Source: Thiomonas sp. X19 (lineage in GTDB: Bacteria > Pseudomonadota > Gammaproteobacteria > Burkholderiales > Burkholderiaceae_C). Taken from it: a DNA stretch of 36,379 nt. Numbering within the stretch: the first letter of the stretch is position 1; the number at the start of each line of letters is the position of its first letter. The stretch spans positions 1,730,469-1,766,847 of the forward strand of contig NZ_LT605203.1 in the NCBI RefSeq assembly GCF_900089495.1, given 5' to 3'. Positions 27,195 to 36,379 of the stretch are shown here, in pieces. Below the pieces are notes generated by a model. That model saw nothing but the letters and a program-made list of their open reading frames with translations, did no database searches and was not told where the DNA came from. The position numbers and the translations under genes were made by a program.

Positions 27195-27457
27195 TGCAGT
27201 TGTCCATGTTCGCGTGGGGGCCCTGTAGCGCAGGCCGTTCGGAGATTCTTACAGGCAGTCTACCCGACGCAGAGGCGGTATCTTCCTTGCTGCATATCCC
27301 AGCAGACAGGAGAAATGCCCAGGGCACAGGCTGGCAGCACGAGCAGCAGGCCCAGCACGGAACAGGGCGCGGCCCCAACAGGCCGAGCAACTGACGGGCC
27401 AGCCGAGCGGCGGCCGTGGCGCGGTGCATGACGACACTGGCTTGAGGGTGAGCGGCG
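27195..27457. other. Gene-free stretch between a small membrane protein gene and rlmH
   Basis: Minus-strand frames here contain a Cys- and Pro-rich hydrophobic stretch but no good start or ribosome-binding site, and no family resemblance. Nothing firm is called. Confidence 0.4.
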
Positions 27458-27928
27458 TCAAGCCCGGTGGTAGGGATGCCCGGACAGCAGGCTGTGGGCG
27501 CGATAGATTTGCTCGGCCAGCAGCACGCGGGCCAGGCCGTGGGGCAGGGTGAGGTCGGACAGGCGCAGCAGGGCGTCGGCACGTTGCTTGATGCGCGGCG
27601 CCAGGCCGTCGGCACCGCCGATGAGCAGGGCGACGTCGCGCCCTTCCTGACGCCAGCGTTGCAGTTCGGTGGCCAGGCTGGCCGTGGTGTGGTGCTGGCC
27701 ATGCTCGTCCAGGGCGATGAGGCGGCAGCTTTGCGGCAGCGCGGCCTCGATGCGCTGCGCTTCGCGCTCCATCACCGCCTCGGCGCTGAGGCTGGAGCTG
27801 CGCGCCTCGGCGCGAATCTCCTTGAGCACCAGCGGGGTTTCGGCGGGCAGGCGCTTGGCGTAGTCCGCATAGGCTTCATCCACCCAATGCGGCATGCGCT
27901 GCCCGACCGCCAGCAACCAGATTTTCAT
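27458..27928 (-). CDS. rlmH: 23S rRNA (pseudouridine-1915-N3)-methyltransferase
   Basis: This 156-residue SPOUT-class methyltransferase acts on pseudouridine 1915 of 23S rRNA in the 70S ribosome. The start is MKIWLLAVGQRMPHWVDEAYADYAKRLP. The SAM-binding knot is VALLIGGADGLAPRI near residue 102, followed by LSDLTLPHGLARVLLAEQIYRAHSLLSGHPYHRA, the conserved C-terminus. Length equals E. coli RlmH. A copy of the dispersed hairpin repeat begins three bases upstream of its ATG and supplies the only ribosome-binding-like GAGAG. It follows rsfS in the conserved nadD-rsfS-rlmH order. Confidence 0.95.
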   Translation of the reverse strand: MKIWLLAVGQRMPHWVDEAYADYAKRLPAETPLVLKEIRAEARSSSLSAEAVMEREAQRIEAALPQSCRLIALDEHGQHHTTASLATELQRWRQEGRDVALLIGGADGLAPRIKQRADALLRLSDLTLPHGLARVLLAEQIYRAHSLLSGHPYHRA

Positions 27929-27930
27929 GG

Positions 27931-28020
27931 GGCTCTCAAGGAAACGCAGGGCCGCTCCCGAGTTGTCTTGACCTCCTCGGGGGAATCCGTTTGCGGACTG
28001 CTGGGGGCGCTGACCTCAGG
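27931..28020. repeat. Dispersed hairpin repeat, copy 2, abutting the rlmH start
   Basis: Its first 25 bases are identical to those at 8803-8827. The rest keeps the same layout with C-rich and G-rich arms and ends in GGGGGCGCT plus CTCAGG, as copy 1 does. It occupies the rsfS-rlmH intergenic space, from three bases before the rlmH ATG outward. Confidence 0.75.
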
Positions 28021-28164
28021 CTGCCGCCTTGCGGCTGCGGCCCTTCGGTGGGGGCGAGAAAACATGGGGCGGCCATGCGTTTGTCATGCGGCGCCGTGCG
28101 TGGTCATGGACAGACAGGTGAAGCGTGAAGCGGACCGAGCCTTGTCGTGCTGCGGGCCAGGCTT

Positions 28165-29007
28165 TCAGCTTGGCGTTTTTTTCGCGGCGGTGCGGCGCGT
28201 CACCGCCGGTTTGCTCGCATTGCGCGCCGTTGAGCTGGCCGAGGCTGAGCTGATTGTCGCGCTGCTTTTGCTGCCGCTGATGGCGCCGCTGGTGGCACGA
28301 CTCGCAGCACGCTTGCGCGGCGCGGGCGTGGCGCTGGCAACCGTCTTGCTCGTTGCCCGGGGCTTGGCCCCCGAGCTGCCGGCGGTCTTGGCCGGGCTTT
28401 TGGCGCGTGGTTTGGCTGCTGGCGCAGCGTCCGTGGTGTAGCCGGTGTCGGCCTTGGTCTTGCCGGGCCAGGGGCTGCGCTTGGCGGGCACCTTGCTTGC
28501 CGCGTTGCGGGTGGGTGCGGGGTTTGCGCCAGCGCGTTTGGCCGCAGGTTTTTTGGCGGGAGCTACGCGCTTCGCAGCCGCGGCGGAACTGGCTTTGGTG
28601 CTGCGTGCCGCGCCAGGGCTGGCGCTGCGCGCAGCCGTGGTGGCGGCGATGGCCGCTGCGTCCTGCTTGGCTTTGAGATGCACGCTCTTGCCACCCCAGA
28701 TGTCTTCCAGCTTGTAATAGGCGCGGATGACGGGCTGCATGATGTGGACTACGGCATCGCCGCAGTCCACCAGCACCCATTCGCCGCTGCCTTCACCTTC
28801 CGGGTTTTTCACGGCGCCACCGGCGGCGCGGACCTGATCGCGCACGCTGGCGGCCAGGGCCCGGGTCTGCCGGTTGGAGCTGCCGCTGGCGACGATGACG
28901 CGGTCGAACAGGCTGGTCAGGGCCTCGGTGTTGAAGACCTGGATGTCTTGCGCCTTGACGTCTTCCAGGGCGTCGACGATGGTGCGCTGCAGCTTACGAA
29001 TGTCCAT
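28165..29007 (-). CDS. rsfS: Ribosomal silencing factor RsfS with long basic C-terminal tail
   Basis: This is a 280-residue protein. Residues 1-115 are a complete RsfS/Iojap domain (IVDALEDVKAQDIQVFNTEALTSLFDRVIVASGSSNRQTRAL, then GEWVLVDCGDAVVHIM and YYKLEDIWGG). That domain binds L14 of the 50S subunit and blocks 30S joining in starvation. RsfS is usually about 105-150 residues. Here about 160 residues follow, made almost only of Ala, Lys, Arg, Ser, Thr and Pro, with histone H1-like AKKPAAKR and KPRAKSPAK units; the tail is probably disordered and binds nucleic acid. The ATG at 29007 overlaps the nadD stop by 14 bases. Confidence 0.93.
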   Translation of the reverse strand: MDIRKLQRTIVDALEDVKAQDIQVFNTEALTSLFDRVIVASGSSNRQTRALAASVRDQVRAAGGAVKNPEGEGSGEWVLVDCGDAVVHIMQPVIRAYYKLEDIWGGKSVHLKAKQDAAAIAATTAARSASPGAARSTKASSAAAAKRVAPAKKPAAKRAGANPAPTRNAASKVPAKRSPWPGKTKADTGYTTDAAPAAKPRAKSPAKTAGSSGAKPRATSKTVASATPAPRKRAASRATSGAISGSKSSATISSASASSTARNASKPAVTRRTAAKKTPS

Positions 29008-29647
29008 GCGGGGTGGGTGTGGAGTAAAGATGGTGGTCTTCAATATAGCGCGCCACGGGCGCGGGCATGAGCGCGCCGAGCGGCACGCCGCGCGCAACGC
29101 ATTCGCGCACGCGGGTGGCGGAGAGGTCGATTTCGTCCATGGCGAGTCGGTGCAGCACATGGCCGGCACGGGCCAGGGCGTGCAGCAGCTCGGGCGGAGC
29201 GGCGTCGGAATGGCCCGGGCGGCGGGCCACGGCCAGATCGACGCAGGCGGCGATGTCTTCCCAGCCGTTCCAGCTCGTCAGGTTACGCAACTGGTCGGCG
29301 CCGAGGATGAAGGTGAAGGCGGTGTCGGGGTGTGCGGTTTGCAAGGCGCGCAGGGTGTCGATGGTGTAGCTGGGGCCCTGGCGTTTGAGTTCGATGTCGC
29401 AGCCGCGCAGCCCGGCGTGGCCGGCGATGGCGAGATCGAGCATGGCCCAGCGGTCGGCCTGGCTGGCGGCCAGCGGGTCGCGCTGCCAGGGCTGGCCGGC
29501 GGGAATGAGCCACACGGTGTCGAGCGCAAGTTCGCGCCGGGCGCTGAGGGCCAGTTGCAGGTGGGCGGTGTGGATGGGGTCGAAGCTGCCGCCAAGCAGG
29601 CCGATGCGCGGTGGCTTTGCCACGGTGGCGATGGTGGCGTCGCTCAC
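28994..29647 (-). CDS. nadD: Nicotinate-nucleotide adenylyltransferase
   Basis: This 217-residue enzyme forms deamido-NAD from nicotinate mononucleotide and ATP. The nucleotide motif is [20 protein letters not shown] near the N-terminus. [13 protein letters not shown] and [13 protein letters not shown] follow, then [14 protein letters not shown] near 115 and the C-terminal [12 protein letters not shown] (SxTxxR-type) near 185. The GTG at 29647 overlaps the hemF stop (GTGA), indicating coupling. The upstream extension of the frame lies inside hemF and is not coding. It is followed at once by rsfS. Confidence 0.94.
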   Translation of the reverse strand: MSDATIATVAKPPRIGLLGGSFDPIHTAHLQLALSARRELALDTVWLIPAGQPWQRDPLAASQADRWAMLDLAIAGHAGLRGCDIELKRQGPSYTIDTLRALQTAHPDTAFTFILGADQLRNLTSWNGWEDIAACVDLAVARRPGHSDAAPPELLHALARAGHVLHRLAMDEIDLSATRVRECVARGVPLGALMPAPVARYIEDHHLYSTPTPHGHS

Positions 29648-30555
29648 GCCGCGGCCCAGTCGCGTGGCTTGAGGAACACCTCGTACAGCCGCGCTTCGGG
29701 TGTGCCGGGTGCGGGGTGCCAGTCGTAGCGCCACTTCACGATGGGCGGCATGGACATGAGGATGGACTCGGTGCGCCCGCCCGATTGCAGGCCGAACAGG
29801 GTGCCGCGGTCCCACACCAGATTGAACTCGACATAGCGTCCGCGCCGGTAAGCCTGGAAGTCGCGCTCGCGCTCGCCGTACGCAAGCGCGCGACGGCGTT
29901 CGACGATGGGCAGATAGGCGCCGAGAAAGGCATCGCCCACCGCACGCATGAGGGCGAAGCCGCGGTCGAAGCCGCCGTCGGCAAAGTCGTCGAAAAACAC
30001 CCCGCCGACGCCGCGTGGCTCATTGCGGTGCTTGAGGAAAAAATAGTCGTCGCACCAGGTTTTGAAGCGCGGGAAATAGCCTGGGTCGAGCGCGTCCAGC
30101 GCCTGCTTGCAGGTCTGGTGAAAGTGCATCGCATCGTCCTCGAAGCCGTAGTAGGGCGTCAGGTCCATGCCGCCGCCGAACCAGGCCACCTCCGGCTTGC
30201 CCGCGGGCTGCGCCACCAGCATGCGCACGTTCATGTGCACGGTGGGCACATAGGGGTTGCGCGGGTGCAGCACCAGCGACACCCCCATGGCCTCGAACGG
30301 CGCCCCCGCCAGCTCGGGCCGATGCTGCGTGGCCGATGGCGGCAGCTTCGCGCCGCGCACATGCGAGAAGTTGCAGCCACCACGCTCGAACAGCCCGCCG
30401 TCCTCGATCAGGCTCGTCGCCCCATCGCCTTCCAGCGGCCCACCGGCTGGGCGGGTCCAGGCGTCGCGCCGAAAGCTCTTGCCATCCAGCGCTTCGAGGG
30501 CGTGAAGGATGCGGGATTGCAGGTCGAGCAGGTAGTTGCGAACTTCGGTGTGCAT
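29644..30555 (-). CDS. hemF: Oxygen-dependent coproporphyrinogen III oxidase
   Basis: This 303-residue enzyme makes protoporphyrinogen IX in the aerobic heme pathway. Conserved blocks are [74 protein letters not shown] and [34 protein letters not shown]. The ATG at 30555 gives the usual length; an in-frame TTG at 30591 would add 12 residues. It heads the minus-strand run hemF-nadD-rsfS-rlmH. Its use of oxygen indicates that the host can live aerobically. Confidence 0.96.
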   Translation of the reverse strand: MHTEVRNYLLDLQSRILHALEALDGKSFRRDAWTRPAGGPLEGDGATSLIEDGGLFERGGCNFSHVRGAKLPPSATQHRPELAGAPFEAMGVSLVLHPRNPYVPTVHMNVRMLVAQPAGKPEVAWFGGGMDLTPYYGFEDDAMHFHQTCKQALDALDPGYFPRFKTWCDDYFFLKHRNEPRGVGGVFFDDFADGGFDRGFALMRAVGDAFLGAYLPIVERRRALAYGERERDFQAYRRGRYVEFNLVWDRGTLFGLQSGGRTESILMSMPPIVKWRYDWHPAPGTPEARLYEVFLKPRDWAAA

Positions 30556-30642
30556 GGGCGCCAATTCGATGGGGGATGTCGAATTGTCCAACAGACGTGA
30601 CGATATCCGTCAGGCGCCCAGATGGGTCGCGCTGCGGCCGGC

Positions 30643-31002
30643 TCACATATTCTGCGGGAGCCAGGTCGCGAGACCGGGGAAAACGTACAGCATGGCCAGC
30701 GCGAGGATCATCAGAAAGAACATGGGAAGGGCCTTGCGGGCAAGCCAGGGGAGTTCGCGCCCGGTCATGCCTTGCAGCACGAACAGGTTGAATCCGACCG
30801 GCGGGGTGATCTGCGCCATCTCGACCACCAACACGATGAAAATACCAAACCAGATGAGGTCGATGTTGGCATGCTGCACGGTTGGCAGGATCACGCCGAT
30901 CGTGAGCACCACCATGGAAATACCGTCGAGGAACATGCCCAGCACGATGTAGAACAATGCCAGGGCGACGAGCAACCAGGTCTGCCCGAGGCGCCGCATG
31001 CC
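30643..31002 (-). pseudogene. TRAP transporter large permease (DctM-like), C-terminal fragment
   Basis: On the minus strand about 120 residues match the end of a DctM-type permease. These include LALFYIVLGMFLDGISMVVLTIGVILP, LIWFGIFIVLVVEMAQITPPVGFNLFVLQGM, and a final hydrophobic stretch ending WLPQNM. The family is normally about 430 residues, so some 300 residues are missing. The missing side abuts an IS256-type transposase remnant, which suggests loss by insertion and deletion. No dctP or dctQ partner is present. The intact gene would import organic acids together with a binding protein. Confidence 0.85.
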
Positions 31003-31431
31003 AGCGTAGGCCGTGCGCTGCGCGACACCTGGGACAGTCGCCATGCCGAGTTGACCAGACGGCAACTGCAGCGCCTGGCGGCGTCCTTGCAAGCCAAGCA
31101 TCCGGGAGCAGCCACCAGCTTGCGCGAGGGGCTCGATGCAACACTCACGGTGCAGCGTTTGGGGATCCCCGGGGCGCTGTACCGCACGCTGCATACGACC
31201 CATCCGATCGAGAATCTCAACGGCCACATCGCCACCTTCACGCGCAACGTCCAGCGCTGGCGCGACGGGCAGATGTTGATGCGCCGGGTGGCCGCAGCAT
31301 GGAGCGACGCCAAGGATCGTTTCCGAAAGCTGCGCGGGTACCGCGACATGCAACTCCTGCGCGCCGTCTTGCAAGCTCATGCGGAGTGGCCGGCCGAAGT
31401 CGATTCCGGAGCAAAAGCCAAGGCCGCGTAG
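31003..31431 (+). pseudogene. IS256/Mutator-type transposase, C-terminal fragment
   Basis: About 140 residues of plus-strand frame match the end of Mutator-class transposases. SLREGLDATLTVQRLGIPGALYRTLHTTHPIENLNGHI contains the third catalytic residue, Glu in THPIENLN. FTRNVQRWRDGQMLMRRVAAAW and LRGYRDMQLL follow. The N-terminal two thirds, including the first two Asp residues, are absent, and the frame upstream reads antisense through the dctM remnant. The left boundary is approximate. The T/C-rich bases up to about 31485 may include the element's right terminal repeat. Confidence 0.8.
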
Positions 31432-31594
31432 CCTCTCCAACCGGGAGCCGTCACCTGGCCACTTTCAACAGGGTTCGGGACAGCGCCGCAAAACGCACCG
31501 GATCCATGCGAGACGAGAAATCCTATAAATTTCCGTTCATTCAACAACTTACGGACCAGAATCAAGCCGCACGAGACAGCTTGATTTCATGACT

Positions 31595-31646
31595 TGGCGG
31601 AAAGGGTGGGATTCGAACCACGGTACGGAAGGACCGTATTTCTCCC
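31595..31646 (-). pseudogene. 3' fragment of a tRNA-Ser (possible integration-site scar)
   Basis: The minus strand shows the last 52 bases of a class II tRNA: GGGAG as the 3' side of the anticodon stem, then a variable arm with TACGG/CCGTA. A TTCGAAT T-loop with CCCAC, the acceptor strand CCTTTCC, the discriminator G and an encoded CCA follow. The layout fits tRNA-Ser, probably the GGA type. The 5' half is absent, and the T stem lacks one G (GTGG against CCCAC), so it is not functional. Confidence 0.7.
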
Positions 31647-31741
31647 ACCTGGGGTGAACAGCCGCCGCCCTCATTTGCGCAGCAAAATCCCCCAAAAGTC
31701 ACCGTAGCCAATGATCCCAATGGCCGCAGCGTCTATCCAAC

Positions 31742-31910
31742 CGCATCCAGGCTCATGCGCTGATCTGTTTCTTCGATCGGATGCTGTACCGCATCATGCA
31801 TGCGCATGTGCCTGAAGCCCGCCGCCAATGCCAAGCAATCCCCCCGAGAGTGCCTGGGCACAACTCAACCGCATCCAACCGATGCATTGGGGGACGCAAC
31901 AGCGCAATAG
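31742..31910 (+). pseudogene. Decayed IS4/IS1634-like transposase C-terminus
   Basis: The plus frame from 31742 reads RIQAHALICFFDRMLYRIM, like the (R)I(R/E)AHxLICFLAxxLYRxxR motif near the end of IS1634-type transposases. After one frame change it continues ESAWAQLNRIQ, matching the usual S-x-E-x-A-L-x-x-L-x-x-I-Q ending. The rest of the gene is missing. Family assignment is by motif memory only. Confidence 0.5.
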
Positions 31911-31980
31911 TTAGTACTTCCACACTGAGCCAGTCCCATCTCAACGGCCTGCAATCCCTGAAGATCAGCAAACCTCTAAT

Positions 31981-33258
31981 TCAAGCTGTCAACACGCGGT
32001 CTTTCGTTTCGGGCAGAGCAAATGCGGCAATGAAGAAGAGTGCATAGGCGCCAACAGCGAATATCGCAATGGCATTCCCAAATCCTACCGAATACTTGAT
32101 GTAGCCGATGAGTGCCGGGAATAGTGCACCAATGGCACGGCCAAAATTATACGTGAACCCTTGCCCTGAGCCGCGAATACTTGTTGGAAAAAGCTCTGTT
32201 AAGAACGGGCCCATTCCTGAAAAATATCCACTCGCAAAGAAGCCCAGTGGGAATCCCAAAATAAAAGTTACTTCATTGGGGATGGGGAGTTGCGTGTAAG
32301 CAAGAATGGTGGCAATGGCCCCAAGGGAAAAAAGGAGGAACAACATGCGACGGCCAAGCCTGTCGGCTAACCAAGCGCCACTCAAATAGCCAATAAAGCT
32401 GCCGATGATGAGGATGGCAAGGTATGGGGTGCTGCCGACGACGCTGAGATGCTTATCAGCGTGAAGAAATGCTGGCAGCCAAAAAATAACTGCATAATAG
32501 CCGCCCTGTGCGCCAACGGAGAGAAGAGAGGCCAGGATCGTTGTCCGTAATACGGCAGGATCAAAGATGGCAAGAATGCTTGGGCGCACAGCCTTTTTGC
32601 GCGCCGCAACTGCAATTTCTGGTTCAGGCACGTTTCTCCGAATAAATAGAACCATCAGTGCTGGAATAACTCCGATGGCAAACATTGCTCGCCACGCAGT
32701 TTCTGCTGGCAATGCTGAATAGATGATTGCTTGCGCAATAACAGCGATACCCCATCCAATAGCCCAGGCGGATTGGACACTACCCACGGCCCGACCGCGG
32801 AATTGGGGCCGAATTGTTTCTCCCATCAGAACTGCGCCAGCAGCCCATTCTCCGCCAAATCCAAATCCAAGCAAGGCTCTCAGCACCATGAGTTGATCGA
32901 AGTTTTGTGCAAATGCACATAGAAAGCTGAAGAGTGAAAACCATAGAATGGTGATCTGGAGCGTCTTCACACGTCCGATGCGGTCAGAAAGCAAGCCTGC
33001 GGCCCAACCGCCAACGGCTGAAGCAAGTAATGTCAGAGTTGCTGCAAATCCGGCCTGCCCCGCACCGACTGACCACTGATGCATAATCGTAACAATGATT
33101 AACGGATAGATCATGAAATCCAATCCATCAAGACCCCACCCTCCAGCGCAGGCCCAGAATGTACGTCGCTCTGTAGTAGTCATGTTTCTGTAGAAGCTTG
33201 AAAGGCTGCTACTTGCTACGGGATCCATGGGCATCGTCGTGGAATTGTCGCTCATCAT
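31981..33258 (-). CDS. MFS transporter, aromatic-acid:H+ symporter-like
   Basis: This is a 425-residue protein with twelve predicted membrane helices. The first loop motif LLSDRIGRVKTLQ and its repeat WLADRLGRRMLFL in the second half mark the MFS. GFGFGGEWAAGAVLMGE in helix 4-5 and the ELFPTSIRGSGQGFTYNFGR block are typical of the AAHS/sialic-acid-type carboxylate symporters. It probably imports an organic acid with protons. GGAG lies five bases before the ATG at 33258. Base composition is clearly more AT-rich than that of the surrounding genes, pointing to recent acquisition. It is divergent from the MarR-like gene, and the substrate may relate to the hydantoinase next door. Confidence 0.9.
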   Translation of the reverse strand: MMSDNSTTMPMDPVASSSLSSFYRNMTTTERRTFWACAGGWGLDGLDFMIYPLIIVTIMHQWSVGAGQAGFAATLTLLASAVGGWAAGLLSDRIGRVKTLQITILWFSLFSFLCAFAQNFDQLMVLRALLGFGFGGEWAAGAVLMGETIRPQFRGRAVGSVQSAWAIGWGIAVIAQAIIYSALPAETAWRAMFAIGVIPALMVLFIRRNVPEPEIAVAARKKAVRPSILAIFDPAVLRTTILASLLSVGAQGGYYAVIFWLPAFLHADKHLSVVGSTPYLAILIIGSFIGYLSGAWLADRLGRRMLFLLFSLGAIATILAYTQLPIPNEVTFILGFPLGFFASGYFSGMGPFLTELFPTSIRGSGQGFTYNFGRAIGALFPALIGYIKYSVGFGNAIAIFAVGAYALFFIAAFALPETKDRVLTA

Positions 33259-33682
33259 TACTTCTCCAATTTGCGAAAGTCAAAATAAATCGACCTAGAG
33301 TAGAGGCGATTTTATTTATAAAAAACCCCGGGTAAAGCTATTCTGCATTGCATTAATAGGCAACCTTAGAGGGGGTTTATTGGCTTGTTCTGCCTCCAAG
33401 GCATAAATCGAACTCGGCGATTATTGGTTTTTTTGCTTTTCAAATTCTGAGTATCCGGGCACAAAGCTACGATTACATCGCCCGGATTTTTTACCACTGT
33501 GTTGGAGGGCGCACGACAGCACAGCATCAGATGAAGAGCCGCTTCTATTGATGGATTTAGGCTAAACCCGATCGTCTGGCGCCGTTTGCACTTGCAACGA
33601 AATGTCGATAAAATATCAATGAAACGCCATCGAAAACTCATTGTGTTCTCCTAAATTTCCCGCGCAATAGGTGGAAACCCTC
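33259..33682. other. AT-rich divergent intergenic region
   Basis: This is a 424-base stretch between the MFS and MarR-like genes, with A/T-rich runs around 33310-33360 that could hold promoters for both. A minus-strand frame at 33366-33641 has no family resemblance, an odd composition and no good ribosome-binding site; I do not call it a gene. No clear operator was found. Confidence 0.45.
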
Positions 33683-34210
33683 ATGAGCACTCCCCCTGGA
33701 ACGGTAAGTGGGCAAAGCACTGGGATCGTCTCGTCGTCCCATCTGGCTTCTCCACGTGGCCTGGCTGCCTCCGAATTCGAGTTCGGCCTGATCGTTAGCT
33801 GGAATGCGTTTTCGCGCTGGGTGGTCCGCTGTATGGCGGCTGCAGGCTATCGCGATCTCACCATCACGGACGTATTGCTGCTGCATCACATCAACCACCG
33901 CGCCCGCAACAAGAAGTTGGCCGACATCTGCTTTGTCCTCAACTATGAGGACGTCCATGTGGTGGCCTACGCCCTTAAGAAGTTGGTTGCCGCCGGCCTT
34001 GCACAGACCGAGAAGATCGGCAAGGAGGTGTTCTACAGCCCGACATCTGCGGGCGAAGAGGCCGTGTACAAATACCGAGAGGTGCGGGAGCAGTGTCTGA
34101 TCGCCAATCTTGATGCGCAGATGAACCAGGATCTCGGAGAAGTCGCGCGCATGCTCCGGACCATGAGCGGCCTTTATGACCAAGCGGCGCGCGCTGCTAG
34201 TTCACTCTGA
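33683..34210 (+). CDS. MarR-like winged-helix transcriptional regulator
   Basis: This is a 175-residue protein. After a Ser/Gly-rich lead of about 30 residues comes FGLIVSWNAFSRWVVRCMAA (dimer helix). A winged helix-turn-helix follows: LTITDVLLLHHINHR, KKLADICFVLNYEDVHVVAYALKKLVAAGLAQ, and wing KEVFYSPTSAGEEAV. C-terminal helices complete the MarR fold. It belongs to the winged-helix group often found beside hydantoinase-type genes. The ATG at 33683 has AGGTGG eight bases upstream; the GTG at 33671 is less likely. It lies between the divergent MFS gene and the co-directional hydantoinase gene, and it probably controls both. Confidence 0.88.
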   Translation: MSTPPGTVSGQSTGIVSSSHLASPRGLAASEFEFGLIVSWNAFSRWVVRCMAAAGYRDLTITDVLLLHHINHRARNKKLADICFVLNYEDVHVVAYALKKLVAAGLAQTEKIGKEVFYSPTSAGEEAVYKYREVREQCLIANLDAQMNQDLGEVARMLRTMSGLYDQAARAASSL

Positions 34211-34344
34211 TGCAGTTTTAGTTGAGTGGGCACCTTGGACGTCGCAGCGAAGTCCGTCCCTTGGGACCAGGAAACACTGCGCATCTCCAGCGACTTACTT
34301 GAGAGAGTCACTCGATACTCCCTACCAAAACCATCAACATTCCG

Positions 34345-36379
<2,035 letters not shown>

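Noticed and set aside
27181..27457. Cys/Pro-rich hydrophobic frame downstream of rlmH on the minus strand
   Set aside because: It lacks a proper start and a ribosome-binding site, and it continues out of frame from rlmH; probably random.
33366..33641. 91-codon minus-strand frame in the AT-rich intergenic region
   Set aside because: No recognisable family, Cys/Arg-rich with an odd composition, and no ribosome-binding site; likely chance.

Overview
The window is GC-rich and gene-dense. Its gene order is typical of a beta-proteobacterium of the Burkholderiales: rhodanese-grxC-secB-gpsA-pth, yfhL-coaD-rsmD divergent from ftsY, and hemF-nadD-rsfS-rlmH with maf-rng. A Thiomonas-like or Comamonadaceae-like host is plausible, but that is inference from gene order and codon use, because no rRNA gene is present.

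Layout. Positions 1-1750 are accessory: the 3' part of an rve-type transposase, a 161-bp palindromic MITE-like element with a TTAG target duplication, and a Phd/PIN toxin-antitoxin pair. Positions 1890-6420 hold a catabolic module: mmsA and a GMC-family dehydrogenase on the minus strand and a divergent LysR regulator, with a perfect palindrome between them. The set resembles known 3-hydroxypropionate degradation operons. Positions 6460-9150 hold an SDR enzyme, a MoeB/ThiF-like enzyme and an exported barrel-like protein behind a near-perfect Fur box. Positions 9280-20262 are mostly housekeeping: ctpA, gpmA, a membrane rhodanese, grxC, secB, gpsA, pth, a DUF4124-type protein, yfhL, coaD, rsmD, ftsY, a GNAT acetyltransferase and rpoH. 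A perfect CIRCE element overlies the rpoH promoter. Positions 20500-22014 hold a 36-codon small ORF, an exported SCP2-like protein with a clear terminator, and an AhpD-like protein.

Positions 22021-30555 hold rng, maf, rlmH, rsfS, nadD and hemF on the minus strand. This run is interrupted by a plus-strand uup (ABC-F) and PGDYG-protein pair and a small minus-strand membrane protein. RsfS has a long Ala/Lys/Arg-rich tail. Positions 30640-31980 are a graveyard: a 3' fragment of a TRAP dctM gene, the C-terminal end of an IS256-type transposase, the 3' part of a tRNA-Ser, and a decayed IS4/IS1634-like transposase end. From 31981 to the right edge lies an accessory block: an AT-richer MFS transporter, a divergent MarR-like regulator and a hydantoinase A/5-oxoprolinase gene that runs off the window.

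The most notable signals are these: CIRCE control of the heat-shock sigma factor; a dispersed hairpin repeat that is in frame inside the Fur-box gene and has a second copy abutting the rlmH start codon; the MITE beside the toxin-antitoxin operon; the RsfS tail; and the tRNA-Ser fragment next to the foreign-looking right-hand block.
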